Assembly (NCBI RefSeq): GCF_003287355.1
Contig: NZ_QMIM01000007.1
Location: 1 to 64,000, forward strand
DNA length: 64,000 bases
Reading direction: 5' to 3'
Source of the DNA: Halorubrum sp. 48-1-W
GTDB lineage: Archaea > Halobacteriota > Halobacteria > Halobacteriales > Haloferacaceae
This document shows, piece by piece, positions 49,511-59,001 of this stretch. A program made the translations under genes and the position numbers. Positions within the stretch are counted from its first letter, which is position 1, and every line of letters starts with the position of its first letter. Under the pieces are notes generated by a model, which was not told the origin of the DNA, ran no database searches, and saw only the letters and a program-made list of their open reading frames with translations.

Positions 49511-50578
49511 ATGCGAATCTCCGAGCGGGGGTACGGCGAGGAGGGTCGCGAGCGGCTCACGCTCGTCCCCGAGAACGTCGACGACCTCTGGCACCTGGCG
49601 CACGTCCTCGAACCGGGCGACCGCGTCGAGGCCGACACCACCCGTCGGATCCAGCGGGACGACGACCGGATGCGGGACACGGGTGGACAGCGCGAGCACA
49701 TCTTCGTCACGCTGGAGGTCGACGACGTCGAGTTCGCGCGCTTCGCCAACCGGCTCCGCGTCTCGGGCGTCATCGTCGCGTGCTCCCGGGAGGACCAGCT
49801 CAACGCCCACCATACGGTCAACGTCGAGGAGCACGACGAGATCACGATCGAGAAGCACTTCAAGCCCGACCAGACCGAGCGGCTCGAGGAGGCGACGGAG
49901 GCCGCGGAGAACCCCGACGTCGCCATCGCGACCGTCGAGGAGGGTGCGGCGTACGTCCACACGGTCCAACAGTACGGCACCGAGGAGTACGCCTCCTTCA
50001 CCAAGCCGACCGGGAAGGGGGAGTACTCCCGGCCGCGAGAGGAGCTGTTCGCCGACCTCGGCGAGGCGCTCTCCCACCTCGACGCCGACGCGGTGATCCT
50101 CGCGGGGCCGGGGTTCACGAAGCAGGACGCCCGCGACTACATCGCCGAGGAGTACCGCGACCTCGACGACCGGATCTCCACGGTCGACACGTCCGCTGCG
50201 GGCGACCGCGGCGTCCACGAGGTGCTCAAACGCGGTGCGGTCGACGAGGTACAAAAGGAGACGCGCATCGCGAAGGAGGCGAACCTCATCGACGAGCTGA
50301 CCGAGAACATCGCGCAGGGCGCGAAGGCCACCTACGGCCCCGAGGACGTCGCCGAGGCGGCCGAGTTCGGCGCGGTCGAGACCCTGCTCGTCGTCGACGA
50401 TCGCCTCCGCACGGAACGACAGGGCGACGGCGACTGGGAGATCGACGTCAACGAGGTGATCGAGTCGGTCGAGCGACAGGGCGGGGACGTGGTCGTCTTC
50501 TCCGCCGACTTCGCCCCCGGCGAACAGCTCTCGAACCTCGGCGGGATCGCCGCGATCCTTCGGTACCGGCTCCAGTGA
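49511..50578 (+). CDS. pelA: Pelota (aPelota/Dom34) mRNA surveillance factor
   Basis: A 355-aa archaeal Pelota, a structural relative of eRF1 that rescues stalled ribosomes with aEF1A. The N-terminal Sm-like domain ([22 protein letters not shown]), the central domain ([19 protein letters not shown]) and the C-terminal eRF1-like domain ([18 protein letters not shown]...LLVVDDRLR) are all present. It lacks the GGQ loop of release factors, as expected. Single gene. Confidence 0.95.
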   Translation: MRISERGYGEEGRERLTLVPENVDDLWHLAHVLEPGDRVEADTTRRIQRDDDRMRDTGGQREHIFVTLEVDDVEFARFANRLRVSGVIVACSREDQLNAHHTVNVEEHDEITIEKHFKPDQTERLEEATEAAENPDVAIATVEEGAAYVHTVQQYGTEEYASFTKPTGKGEYSRPREELFADLGEALSHLDADAVILAGPGFTKQDARDYIAEEYRDLDDRISTVDTSAAGDRGVHEVLKRGAVDEVQKETRIAKEANLIDELTENIAQGAKATYGPEDVAEAAEFGAVETLLVVDDRLRTERQGDGDWEIDVNEVIESVERQGGDVVVFSADFAPGEQLSNLGGIAAILRYRLQ

Positions 50579-50691
50579 GGACGTGACCCGTCCCGTGGCC
50601 GGCGTCCGGCCACCCGACCTCCGGCGTGAGCGATCCCTCCACGTCCGCCGGTTCCCGTGGCCTTATGCGTAGACCCGGCTCACGGTGAGAG

Positions 50692-52170
50692 GTGGTGTCA
50701 GGCGACCACCCGCTTCGGGAACTCCTCTCCCGGCTTCCGAACCCCGTCCACCGTCTCATTCTGGGCATCGGGCTCCTGCTTGCCCGGGTCGGGCTGGCCG
50801 ACGAGGGCCGGGTTCGGCGAACGACCGACCTCGCGTGGCCCCGCATCCTCACCGGAGTGGCTCGGAAGTCGAAGACCGCCGTCGACATCGCGATGGTGGG
50901 GATCGCCGTCGGCCCGGCCGCGATCGCCGGGATCGGGTTCGCCGGGCCGTTCTGGGGGCTGGCGTTCACCGTCGGCGGCGGCCTCGCGACCGGGACGATC
51001 GCGCTCGTCTCCCAACGCTACGGTGCGGAGGCGTTCGACCGGATCGGCCAGGCGGTCCGGACGAGCGCGTTGCTCGTCGTCGCGACGACGCTCCCTCTCA
51101 CGGCGGCGCTGTTCGCGTTCCCGACCGAACTGATCGGCCTGCTCACCGACGACGCCCGGGCGATCGACCTCGGTGGTGCGTACCTCCGGATCGTCGCCCT
51201 CGGGATCCCGTTCGCCGGGCTCAACCTCGTCGGCGGGCGGGCCCTCATCGGAGCCGACGACGCCCGGACGCCGATGCTCATCCGCGGGGGCGGTGCCGTC
51301 GCCAACATCGGGATCAACGCGGCGTTGATATTCGGAGCGGGGATGGGGGTCGTCGGAGCCGCGGTCGGCACGGTCGCGTCGAACGTGCTCGTCACCGCCG
51401 TGTTCGGGCTCGGGTTCGCCGTCGGGCGGCTTCCGGGACTCGGCCCGTTTCCCGTCTCCTTCTCCCTTCGCGGGCGGTACGTCGATACGGCGACGATCCG
51501 GGACGTGGTCCGCATCAGCATCCCGGCAGTCGGGCGACGATCGGTGTGGACCGGGGCCCGCTTTCCGCTTCTCGCGTTCGTCGCGCTGTTCGGCTCCCAC
51601 GTCGTCGCCGCCTACGTGATCAGTCGGCAGGTCTGGGGGCTGATCAACACCCCAGGATGGGGGTTCGCGCTCGCAGCGAGCAGCCTCGTGGGACAGTCGC
51701 TCGGCGAGAACGACGAGGGCCTCGCGGAGGCGTACGGCCACGAGATAATGCGGATCTCGGTGGTGACGTACGCGGTCGGCGCCGCCGTCGTGTTCCTCCT
51801 CGCCGACCCCATCGCCGTCCAGTTCGTCGACGACCCGACGAGCGAGACCGTCCCGGTCACGGCCGCGCTCGTTCGCGCGGCGGCCGTCGCCGTGATCGCC
51901 CGCGGGGTCGGGGGCACGTACGCCGGCGCGCTCGACGCCACGGGCGACACCCGCTGGCCGTTCTACAGCCGTGTTGCCGGCATGTTCGGGGTCGCCCTGC
52001 CGCTGACGTACCTGGGTGCGACGACGACGCTGGGGCTGTGGGGGCTTTACGTCTCGTATTTCGGCCAGTCGATCGTCCCGGCGGTCGTCAACCGGCACCG
52101 GTTCTCCACCGGCCGGTGGAAGGCGATCAGTCGGCGGTATCGGCCGGACTCCACTGCCGTGAACGACTGA
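50692..52170 (+). CDS. MATE family efflux transporter
   Basis: A 492-aa, 12-helix exporter of the multidrug and toxic-compound extrusion family. DIAMVGIAVGPAAIAGIGFA and GGGLATGTIALVSQRYGA are the N-lobe signatures; the matching C-lobe block is VISRQVWGLINTPGWGFALA with SLVGQSLGEN. CCTTATGCG (50661-50669) lies 23-31 bp before the GTG at 50692; the adjacent GTG at 50695 is equally possible. Substrate unknown. Confidence 0.9.
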   Translation: MVSGDHPLRELLSRLPNPVHRLILGIGLLLARVGLADEGRVRRTTDLAWPRILTGVARKSKTAVDIAMVGIAVGPAAIAGIGFAGPFWGLAFTVGGGLATGTIALVSQRYGAEAFDRIGQAVRTSALLVVATTLPLTAALFAFPTELIGLLTDDARAIDLGGAYLRIVALGIPFAGLNLVGGRALIGADDARTPMLIRGGGAVANIGINAALIFGAGMGVVGAAVGTVASNVLVTAVFGLGFAVGRLPGLGPFPVSFSLRGRYVDTATIRDVVRISIPAVGRRSVWTGARFPLLAFVALFGSHVVAAYVISRQVWGLINTPGWGFALAASSLVGQSLGENDEGLAEAYGHEIMRISVVTYAVGAAVVFLLADPIAVQFVDDPTSETVPVTAALVRAAAVAVIARGVGGTYAGALDATGDTRWPFYSRVAGMFGVALPLTYLGATTTLGLWGLYVSYFGQSIVPAVVNRHRFSTGRWKAISRRYRPDSTAVND

Positions 52171-52215
52171 TCCGCCCGGCGACCGCGTGCGGCCGGTGTC
52201 GACACCGAGACGGTC

Positions 52216-53217
52216 TCAGCGTCCCGTCAGCGCCTCGCTCGCGGGCGCGAAGTCGATCGTCTCGCCGATCCCCGCCTCGCTGGCGCGCTCGTAGAGCAGG
52301 TGGGCGGCCGCGACCGTCTCGATCCCCGTCCCGCCGGAGTCGAAGACGGTCACCTCCTCGTCGCTCGTCCGGCCTGGGTGTGCCCCGGCGACGACCTCGC
52401 CGAGGTCGGCGGCGATCCCCGCCTCCGCGTCGACGAGCCCCGCGTCGACCGCTGCGAGGTACGAGCCGGCGTCGCGCGTCGCGCGGGCGGTCAGGTCGGG
52501 GACGTACGTCGCGCGAGCCACCAGCTCGGGCGGGAGCTCGTTTCTCCCTGGCGCGTACTGGCCCATCGCCGTGACGTGGGTGCCGGGCTCCACGTCGGCG
52601 TCGTCGATCACTGGATCGCTCGCGGTCGTCGCCGTGATGACGATGTCCGCGTCCGCGAGCGCCTCGCTCGCGCTCCCGACCGCGCGCACGTCGGCGTCGA
52701 GGCGCTCGTCGAACTCCGTCGCGAACGACTCGCGGTTCTCGGCGGTCGGCGAGAAGACGCGGACCGCCTCGAACGGACGGACGGTCGCCGTCGCCCGTAG
52801 CTGGCCACGCGCCTGCGACCCGCTACCGATCACCGCGACCTCGGTCGCGTCCTCGCGGGCGAGCGCGTCGACGGCGACCCCGCCCGCCGCGCCGGTCTTG
52901 AACGGGTTCATCGACGCGCCGTCGATCACCGCCAGCGGCTCGCCGGACTCGGCGTCGAAGAGCGGCGTCATGAACCACGCGTCGCCCGCGCCGAAGCCGG
53001 ACGAGTAGGTGTACCCGCCCATCGCGCCGGTCTCCGGGAGGAGCGCGACGTACGTGGTGAGCATCCCCCGCGGGTCCTCGCGGCCGAGTTTCGTCCGCGG
53101 CTCCGCGGGCGCGCCCTCGCCGATCTGTCGGTACCCCTCGCGGACCGCTGTGACGTAGTCGGCCGGTTCCGCCAGGTCGTCGACGTCGGCGCTCGTGAGG
53201 AACAGCGTGTCGGTCAT
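52216..53217 (-). CDS. Ornithine cyclodeaminase / mu-crystallin family enzyme (paralog 2)
   Basis: A 333-aa NAD(P)-dependent enzyme. VAVIGSGSQARGQLRA is the nucleotide site and MNPFKTGAAGGVAVDALA holds the catalytic Lys; VTAMGQYAPGRNELPPELV is the substrate-domain block. It differs clearly from paralog 1 at 38328-39344, so the two probably use different substrates (alanine, ornithine or a ketimine). Single gene on the minus strand. Confidence 0.86.
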   Translation of the reverse strand: MTDTLFLTSADVDDLAEPADYVTAVREGYRQIGEGAPAEPRTKLGREDPRGMLTTYVALLPETGAMGGYTYSSGFGAGDAWFMTPLFDAESGEPLAVIDGASMNPFKTGAAGGVAVDALAREDATEVAVIGSGSQARGQLRATATVRPFEAVRVFSPTAENRESFATEFDERLDADVRAVGSASEALADADIVITATTASDPVIDDADVEPGTHVTAMGQYAPGRNELPPELVARATYVPDLTARATRDAGSYLAAVDAGLVDAEAGIAADLGEVVAGAHPGRTSDEEVTVFDSGGTGIETVAAAHLLYERASEAGIGETIDFAPASEALTGR

Positions 53218-53264
53218 ACCTCGCCCATCGGGCGGGGGTGACTAAACGGTACAGGCTGCGGCGA

Positions 53265-53537
53265 TCAGTCCGAGCCCGAACCGGCGAAGGGTCCGGAGCC
53301 GGACGCCGGGCCGCCGCTCGGCGGGGAGGCGGAACCGGGTGTGGGGCCGGCCGCGGTCCGGTCCGCGTCGTCGAGGGGTGCCCGAACGAACATCGCGTGG
53401 CACATGAGCGCCAGCGCGACGCCCGCGCCCACGGGGACGGCCGCCGTCAACGACAGCCCGACCAGGTTCAGGAAGGCAGTCACACCGATCAGGCCGGCCG
53501 GAATGAGTCCGAGGACGTAGTCGTAATACCTACTCAT
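53265..53537 (-). CDS. Small two-helix membrane protein
   Basis: A 90-aa protein: two adjacent hydrophobic segments (VLGLIPAGLIGVTAFLNLVG and TAAVPVGAGVALALMCHAMF) followed by a Pro/Gly/Ser tail of 40 residues. The ATG at 53537 is preferred because AATATTATAT (53562-53571 on the minus strand) sits 25-34 bp upstream; an in-frame ATG lies 15 nt earlier. Function unknown. Confidence 0.65.
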   Translation of the reverse strand: MSRYYDYVLGLIPAGLIGVTAFLNLVGLSLTAAVPVGAGVALALMCHAMFVRAPLDDADRTAAGPTPGSASPPSGGPASGSGPFAGSGSD

Positions 53538-53838
53538 AATCCATGCGATCATATACCATCTCCACATATAATATTTTCGCGTACCTCCGAGGTGGTAGCT
53601 GTCGTGAACACACGAAACGTTTCCATAAGTTATGAGTTTCGTGCGAACGTAGGAAATTGAAACGAACAGGAGATACGTTCGGCCGACGACGGGCGAAACC
53701 ACGGGGTGGTTCCGGGGAGTACCGTAGAATGGATGGAGGTGACGGCCGGGCTCGATGGAGGATGACCGGGACCCGAAAACGGGACGACCGGCTCCGGCGC
53801 GACGACCGGCTCCGGCGTGACTACCGGCTCCGGCGTGA
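53538..53838. other. Intergenic region with an inverted repeat and the repeat array
   Basis: The left part is AT-rich and holds the promoter of the small membrane gene. CACGAAAC (53611-53618) and GTTTCGTG (53636-53643) form an 8-bp inverted repeat with a 17-bp spacer. The right part holds the 18-bp repeat array. I see no gene here. Confidence 0.5.
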
Positions 53839-53851
53839 CTACCGAACCCGG
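53783..53851. repeat. 18-bp tandem repeat, four copies
   Basis: Units with core GACGACCGGCTCCGGC begin at 53783, 53801, 53819 and 53837; the last two carry GACTACCG. The fourth runs over the stop codon of the DUF3054 gene, so the array has extended or rewritten the 3' end of that gene. Confidence 0.85.
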
Positions 53852-54249
53852 AAGTAGAGTGCCCGCCAGCCGCCGAGCGCGACTGCGCCGGTGACGAGGA
53901 TAACCGCGACGAAGACCGGGGCGACGCCGCCGCGGAACACGAACGCGCGGAGGACGAACCCGACGGCGGCCGCGGGGACCCACGAGCGCACGACGAGCGG
54001 GACCGAGGACTTCGCCGTCTCGACCGCGCCGGCGGAGTACGCGCCCACGAGCGGCGCGACGAGGACCCAGCCGATCAGGAAGGGAGCCCACACGCCGAGC
54101 AGGTACGTCGGCTCGTTCGCGAGGAACTCGGTCGTCGTATGACTGAGCGTTCCGACGGTCAGGAACGCCATCAACACGAGGACGTCGCCGACCGCGAGCG
54201 GGACGGCCGCGCGGTCGAGACGTCGGGCCAGAAACGACTGGTCGTCCAT
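53839..54249 (-). CDS. DUF3054 membrane protein
   Basis: A 136-aa protein with four membrane segments (AVGDVLVLMAFLTVGTLSHT; LLGVWAPFLIGWVLVAPLV; WVPAAAVGFVLRAFVF; FVAVILVTGAVALGGWRAL), matching the DUF3054 family. Function unknown. Its last codons lie inside an 18-bp tandem repeat array, and the protein ends LYFRVR. It lies 80 nt from the glyA 3' end, in the same direction. Confidence 0.82.
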   Translation of the reverse strand: MDDQSFLARRLDRAAVPLAVGDVLVLMAFLTVGTLSHTTTEFLANEPTYLLGVWAPFLIGWVLVAPLVGAYSAGAVETAKSSVPLVVRSWVPAAAVGFVLRAFVFRGGVAPVFVAVILVTGAVALGGWRALYFRVR

Positions 54250-54329
54250 ACGCCCCCGTCGGAACCGCCCCTACTTTGTACGTACGGATCCGCGCCGACG
54301 GAGGACGGCGGGGAACGATCCGGCGGGTG

Positions 54330-55577
54330 CTATTCGTACAGCGGGTACTCCCGGCAGAGTTCGACGACGCGTTCGCCGACTTCGTAGATCACGTCCTCGC
54401 TCTCGGCGTCGTCGATCACGCGGTAGATGAGGTCGCCGACTTCCTCGATCGCGTCCGCGTCGAAGCCGCGCGTCGTGAGGCCGGCGGTCCCGGCGCGGAT
54501 CCCGGAGGGGTCGAACGGCGAGCGGGTCTCGTCGGGCACCGTGTTCCCGTTGAGCACGATACCCGCGGCCGCGAGCGCGTCCTCGGCGTCGCCGCCCGAG
54601 AGGTCCGGGTGCGACTCGCGGAGGTCGACCAACACGAGGTGGTTGTCGGTGCCGCCGGAGACGAGCGAGAGGCCGTGGCCCTGGAGCGTCTCCGCGAGGA
54701 CCTCGGCGTTGTCGACGACTGCCTGCGCGTACGCCTCGAACTCGGGTTCGAGCGCCTCCTTGAACCCGACGGCCTTCCCCGCGACGTTGTGCATCAGGGG
54801 CCCGCCCTGCCCGCCGGGGAAGACGGCCTTGTCGACGTCGTCGGCGAACTCCTCGTCACACATCACGATCCCGCCGCGGCCGGCGCGGATCGTCTTGTGG
54901 GTCGAGCCGGTGACGAAGTCGGCGACGCCGACCGGCGAGGGGTGGACGCCGGCGGCGACCAGCCCGGTGATGTGCGCGATATCGGCGAGGTGGTAGGCGT
55001 CGACCGCGTCGGCGGCCGCCTGGATCGCCTCCCAGTCGACGGTCCGCGGGTACGCGGAGTAGCCGGAGACGACGATGTCGGGATCGAACGCCTCCGCCGT
55101 CTCGCGGAGCCCCTCGTAGTCGATGTAGCCGGTCTCGGGGTCGACCTCGTACTGTTCGACGTCGTAGATCTGCCCGGTGAAGTTCGCCGGGTGGCCGTGC
55201 GAGAGGTGGCCGCCGTGGTTCAAGTCCAGAGAGAGGATCTTGTCTCCCGGCTCGAGCACCGCGTAGTAGACCGCCTGGTTCGCCTGCGTCCCGGAGTGGG
55301 GCTGGACGTTGACGTGTTCCGCGCCCCACAGCTCCTTCGCGCGCTCGATCGCGAGCTCCTCGACCACGTCGGCGTACTCGCAGCCGGCGTAGTAGCGCGC
55401 GCCGGGGTAGCCCTCGGCGTACTTGTTCGTGAGGACGCTCCCCTGCGCCTCCAGTACGGCCTCGCTGACGTGGTTCTCGCTCGCGATCATCGCGAGGGTC
55501 TCCTCCTGTCTCGTCCGCTCGCCGGCCAGCGCGTCCGCCACCGCCGGGTCGACCGCCCGGAGGTTCTCGTTGTCCAT
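54330..55577 (-). CDS. glyA: Serine hydroxymethyltransferase
   Basis: A 415-aa PLP enzyme converting serine and tetrahydrofolate (or a pterin analogue) to glycine and the methylene form. The N-terminal block RTRQEETLAMIASENHVSEA, the NVQPHSGTQANQAVYYA site, the PLP-lysine motif TGSTHKTIRAGRGG and GTAGLTTRG are intact. The start at 55577 is the standard N-terminus MDNENLRAVDP; the open frame upstream is not protein-like. Single gene. Confidence 0.96.
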   Translation of the reverse strand: MDNENLRAVDPAVADALAGERTRQEETLAMIASENHVSEAVLEAQGSVLTNKYAEGYPGARYYAGCEYADVVEELAIERAKELWGAEHVNVQPHSGTQANQAVYYAVLEPGDKILSLDLNHGGHLSHGHPANFTGQIYDVEQYEVDPETGYIDYEGLRETAEAFDPDIVVSGYSAYPRTVDWEAIQAAADAVDAYHLADIAHITGLVAAGVHPSPVGVADFVTGSTHKTIRAGRGGIVMCDEEFADDVDKAVFPGGQGGPLMHNVAGKAVGFKEALEPEFEAYAQAVVDNAEVLAETLQGHGLSLVSGGTDNHLVLVDLRESHPDLSGGDAEDALAAAGIVLNGNTVPDETRSPFDPSGIRAGTAGLTTRGFDADAIEEVGDLIYRVIDDAESEDVIYEVGERVVELCREYPLYE

Positions 55578-55775
55578 ACTCCTCGTCGAGTTCGAGGGGA
55601 CATTAAGCCTGTCCGTCCGCGCACGAGGGCCGGTTCGTTCGCGACCGATGCGGGCACGAACTCGCCGATCGCCGGATCGCCCGATTTCATCCGATAGACG
55701 CCCCAAAACGGTGTTGTTCGCTTCCAACATCCCGTTAATATTAAATAGATATCGGCATTGTATACGAGGAGATAG

Positions 55776-56591
55776 ATGGTGTCGAATTTGTTAGAATCGG
55801 ACGTGGAGGACGTCCTCGAGGCGGCGTTCGGCGGGTCCGAAGCGGAGCTGTTCGTGATCGATCCGCCGGCGTCGACGATCGTCGCGCTCGTGGACGCGGC
55901 GGTCGAACGCGACGACCTCCCGGAGATGTCGATGCTCGCCGACGAGCACGTGCTGAAGGGCGTCATGGACGACTTCCTCGTCGCCTCGAAGACTGCGGAC
56001 CTCCTCGAATCCGGGGCGTTGACGCTTCGCGTCCTCCCCGAGGACGTCGACAACGCGCTCTTCGTCTCCGAGTCGAAGGTCGTCGCGCTCGTGAACGCCG
56101 GGGACCGCGTCGCAGCCCTCTCGACGACGGACGAGGCGTTCGTCTCCGAGGTCTTCGAGACGCACCGCGACGCGTTCGACGACGCCGAGGAGTACGCCCT
56201 CCGCACGCCGTCGATCAGCCGCGTTCGCGAGACGATGGCGGCCGACATCGGCGAGGCCGTCCGCGACGACTTCGACGCGGTGCTCGCGTCCTTGGAGAGC
56301 GCGAGCGGGGACGACGGGGGGCTCGACGAGGTGACGGTCTCGCTCCTCGTCGCCGCGCGAAACGACGTCCTGTTGTACGACATTTCGAAGTGGGGCGAGG
56401 ACGTGGGGATCGCCTCGAAGGCGACGTTCTCCCGGACGAAGACCCGGCTCGAGGACGTCGGCGTCATCGACACCGAGAAGGTCCCGATCGACGTGGGTCG
56501 TCCGCGGCTCCGGCTCAAACTCGGCGACGACCGACTGGTCGACGTCGACGCCGAGGAGTTCGCCGCCGTGGCCGTCGAGCTACTCGCCTAG
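55776..56591 (+). CDS. tbsP: Transcriptional regulator TbsP (DUF5821)
   Basis: A 271-aa protein recognised by its N-terminus (MVSNLLESDVEDVLEAAF) and by LFVIDPPASTIVALVDAAV. From memory this is TbsP, a haloarchaeal transcription factor that, with TrmB, controls glycolytic genes such as gapII in Haloferax. The C-terminal quarter (DISKWGEDVGIASKATFSRT) looks like a winged-helix DNA-binding domain. TATTAAATAG (55739-55748) lies 28-37 bp upstream of the ATG, so a leaderless transcript is likely. Confidence 0.8.
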   Translation: MVSNLLESDVEDVLEAAFGGSEAELFVIDPPASTIVALVDAAVERDDLPEMSMLADEHVLKGVMDDFLVASKTADLLESGALTLRVLPEDVDNALFVSESKVVALVNAGDRVAALSTTDEAFVSEVFETHRDAFDDAEEYALRTPSISRVRETMAADIGEAVRDDFDAVLASLESASGDDGGLDEVTVSLLVAARNDVLLYDISKWGEDVGIASKATFSRTKTRLEDVGVIDTEKVPIDVGRPRLRLKLGDDRLVDVDAEEFAAVAVELLA

Positions 56592-56611
56592 CGATCCCCG
56601 TTCCCGCGGGC

Positions 56612-56618
56612 TTTTTTT
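56612..56618 (+). terminator. T-tract terminator after tbsP
   Basis: Seven T residues follow the tbsP stop codon by about 20 nt. They also lie 24-30 bp before the next ATG, so the same tract may serve as a T-rich promoter element. Confidence 0.5.
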
Positions 56619-56641
56619 GCCTCCTCCCCGTCGGCCGCCGC

Positions 56642-58411
56642 ATGGACATCGGACTGGTCGGCGACGGTCCCGCGGTCGAGGCTGTCTCGGCCGCGCTCGG
56701 CGACGTCGACGTGAACGTGATGCCGGTCGAGCCGTCGCTTCTCGACGGGTTCGACCTCGCCGTCGTCGTCGGCACCGCCGGGTCGGCGGCGTTCGACGTC
56801 GCGAACGAGTCCCTCGACCGCTGGGTCGCCGTCGAGGTTGGCGGGGTCGGCGGCGTCCCGCTCGCGGACGTCGACGCCGCGGTGACGGTGCTCGACGAGG
56901 CGTGTTACGACTGTCTCCGGACCCGCGTCGCGAGCGGCGACCCGGCGTCAGCGGACGAGCCGAAGGGCACACGCTCAGCGGTGCGGTACGCGGGTGCGGT
57001 CGCCGGTCGGACGACGATCCGACTGCTCGCGGGCGACCCCGTCGCCGACACGGTCCGTGAGGTGCCCGGGCCGACCCGATCGCTGCTCCCGGTCCCCGGC
57101 TGTGGCTGTGGCCCCGAACCCGGCGCGGCGCTCCCGGTCGAGGGGGAGGGCCGGTCGGTCTCCGCGGCGATAGAGCGCGCGGAGCGGGGGGTCGACTCCC
57201 GGGTCGGACCGATCCGTGAGGTGGGCGAACGCGAGTCGTTCCCGGTGCCGTACTACGTCTCGCACGTCGCGGACACGACCGGGTTCTCGGACGCCCGCGC
57301 TGCGGAGTTCGCCGCCGGGGCCGCGGACGACTGGGACGCCGCGTTCATGAAGGCGCTCGGCGAGGGGCTCGAGCGGTACGCCGCGGGCGTCTACCGGGAG
57401 TCGTCGTTCACGACCGCGAGCGCGGCGGACGTGCCGAACCCGGTGACGCCCGACGCGTTCGTCCGCCCCGACGACGCCGAGGCGTACGCGCCCGAGGACC
57501 GGCTCGCGTGGACGACCGGCGAACGGCTGGGCTCCGGGGAGGTCGTCAGCCTCCCGGCGGAGTTCGTCCACTTCCCGCCGCCGGAGCGCCGGTACCGGCC
57601 TCCGATCACGACCGGGCTCGGCCTCGGCAACACCGGGGCGGAGGCGGCGCTGTCGGGCCTCTACGAGACGATCGAGCGGGACGCCACGATGACGACGTGG
57701 TACTCGACGACGGAGCCGCTCGGGCTCGCGGTCGACGACCCGGTCGTCGACCGGCTCACGAAGCGCGCCCGCGCGGAGTCGTTGTCGGTCTCGACGCTGC
57801 TCGTCACGACCGACGTCGACGTGCCCGTCGTCGCCGCCGGCGTCCACCGCGACGGCGAGTGGCCCCGGTTCGCTGGCGGGTCGGGCGCGGACCTCGACCC
57901 GGTCGCCGCGGCCCGGAACGCGGTCGCGGAGGCGCTCCAGAACTGGACGGAGCTTCGGTCGATGGGGCGGGGGACCGCCGACGAGCAGGGCGCCGCGATC
58001 GGCCACCACGCCGACTTCCCGGACGCGACCCGGGCGTTCTTCGACCCGGACGCGACGGTCCCGGCGACGGGGCTCGGCGGGTTCGACTCCGGAGGAGACG
58101 CGGACGACGGGGACGGCGGGGACGACGCGAAGGACGGGAACGACGCAAAGGACGGTGACGACGGGGACGGCGGGGTCACGGAGCTCGACGCGGTCGTTAA
58201 CCGGGTCGACTCGGCGGGGCTCGATCCGGTCGTCGCGCGCACGACCACCCGCGACGTGGCCGCGCTCGGCTTCGAGGCGGTTCGCGTCCTCGTCCCCGGG
58301 GCACAGCCGCTTTTCACAGGCGACCCGTTCTTCGGCGAGCGTGCCCGCGAAGTCCCCCGATCGATGGGGTTCGAGCCGACGCTCGACCGGGAGTATCACC
58401 CGTTCCCCTGA
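56642..58411 (+). CDS. YcaO family protein with N-terminal zinc-binding (TOMM C-domain-like) region
   Basis: A 589-aa protein. Residues 1-210 form an N-terminal region with Cys88 and Cys91 (CYDCLRTRV) and Cys154 and Cys156 (GCGCG), a four-cysteine zinc pattern like that of E1-like C domains of TOMM cyclodehydratases. Residues 215-589 are the ATP-dependent YcaO domain (MKALGEGLERYA, LGLGNTGAEAALSGLYETIE, AVAEALQNW) with an acidic linker of about 25 residues near 490-520. The C-terminus EYHPFP resembles the proline-rich YcaO end. YcaO enzymes make azolines or thioamides in peptides and proteins; no precursor is visible here. Confidence 0.82.
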   Translation: MDIGLVGDGPAVEAVSAALGDVDVNVMPVEPSLLDGFDLAVVVGTAGSAAFDVANESLDRWVAVEVGGVGGVPLADVDAAVTVLDEACYDCLRTRVASGDPASADEPKGTRSAVRYAGAVAGRTTIRLLAGDPVADTVREVPGPTRSLLPVPGCGCGPEPGAALPVEGEGRSVSAAIERAERGVDSRVGPIREVGERESFPVPYYVSHVADTTGFSDARAAEFAAGAADDWDAAFMKALGEGLERYAAGVYRESSFTTASAADVPNPVTPDAFVRPDDAEAYAPEDRLAWTTGERLGSGEVVSLPAEFVHFPPPERRYRPPITTGLGLGNTGAEAALSGLYETIERDATMTTWYSTTEPLGLAVDDPVVDRLTKRARAESLSVSTLLVTTDVDVPVVAAGVHRDGEWPRFAGGSGADLDPVAAARNAVAEALQNWTELRSMGRGTADEQGAAIGHHADFPDATRAFFDPDATVPATGLGGFDSGGDADDGDGGDDAKDGNDAKDGDDGDGGVTELDAVVNRVDSAGLDPVVARTTTRDVAALGFEAVRVLVPGAQPLFTGDPFFGERAREVPRSMGFEPTLDREYHPFP

Positions 58412-58526
58412 TCGGGTCATCCCACATCCCCTGATCGGGTCATCTCCCGCTCCCCTGACCGCGCTCGGTTCCCTCGGTCGGATACCGTCCCCCGTGTTTA
58501 AGTGACGGCGCGTCGCGGTGGGTCGT

Positions 58527-58865
58527 ATGGACATCGTAGCCGACGACGAGGTCGAGTCGACGGAGGCGGTCCCGGGCGTCCACCTCACGCAGGGGGCGGC
58601 CGGCGATGAGGCGAGCATCCAGCGGTTCTACATCGAACCCGGCGCGGAGGTACCGGAACACGACCACCCACACGAGCAGGTCGGGACGGTCACCGCCGGC
58701 GCGCTCACCTTCGTCGTCGACGGCGAGGAGCGGACGGTGTACGCGGGAGACACGTTCGCGATCCCCGGCGGGGAGCCGCATGCGGCGGTCAACGAGGGGG
58801 AGGTCCCGGTCGAGGGGTTCGACGTGTTCGCGCCGCCGCGGCCGAACCCCGACTGGGAGGAGTGA
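58527..58865 (+). CDS. Cupin-domain protein
   Basis: A 112-aa single cupin barrel. The metal ligands are visible as PEHDHPHEQVGTVTAG (His, His, Glu) and the second motif PGGEPHAAVNEG with His. FYIEPGAEV is the first strand. The substrate is unknown; small cupins of this type are isomerases, dioxygenases or regulators. It follows the YcaO gene after 115 nt in the same direction. Confidence 0.88.
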   Translation: MDIVADDEVESTEAVPGVHLTQGAAGDEASIQRFYIEPGAEVPEHDHPHEQVGTVTAGALTFVVDGEERTVYAGDTFAIPGGEPHAAVNEGEVPVEGFDVFAPPRPNPDWEE

Positions 58866-59001
58866 CGACCGCGACGGGACGCCCGCGTCGGCTCTGCTGG
58901 TACCGTACGGCGTCGTGGTCGTCCGCTTGACCGTCGCCGAAACGGTGAGTTTCGCCCCCGTTGCGACCCCTTTTACGTGGCCGACCCGAACCGCCGATCG
59001 A

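Noticed and set aside
53657..53857. 66-aa plus-strand ORF rich in DDRLRRDYR
   Set aside because: It is the translation of the 18-bp tandem repeat; no start context or homology.
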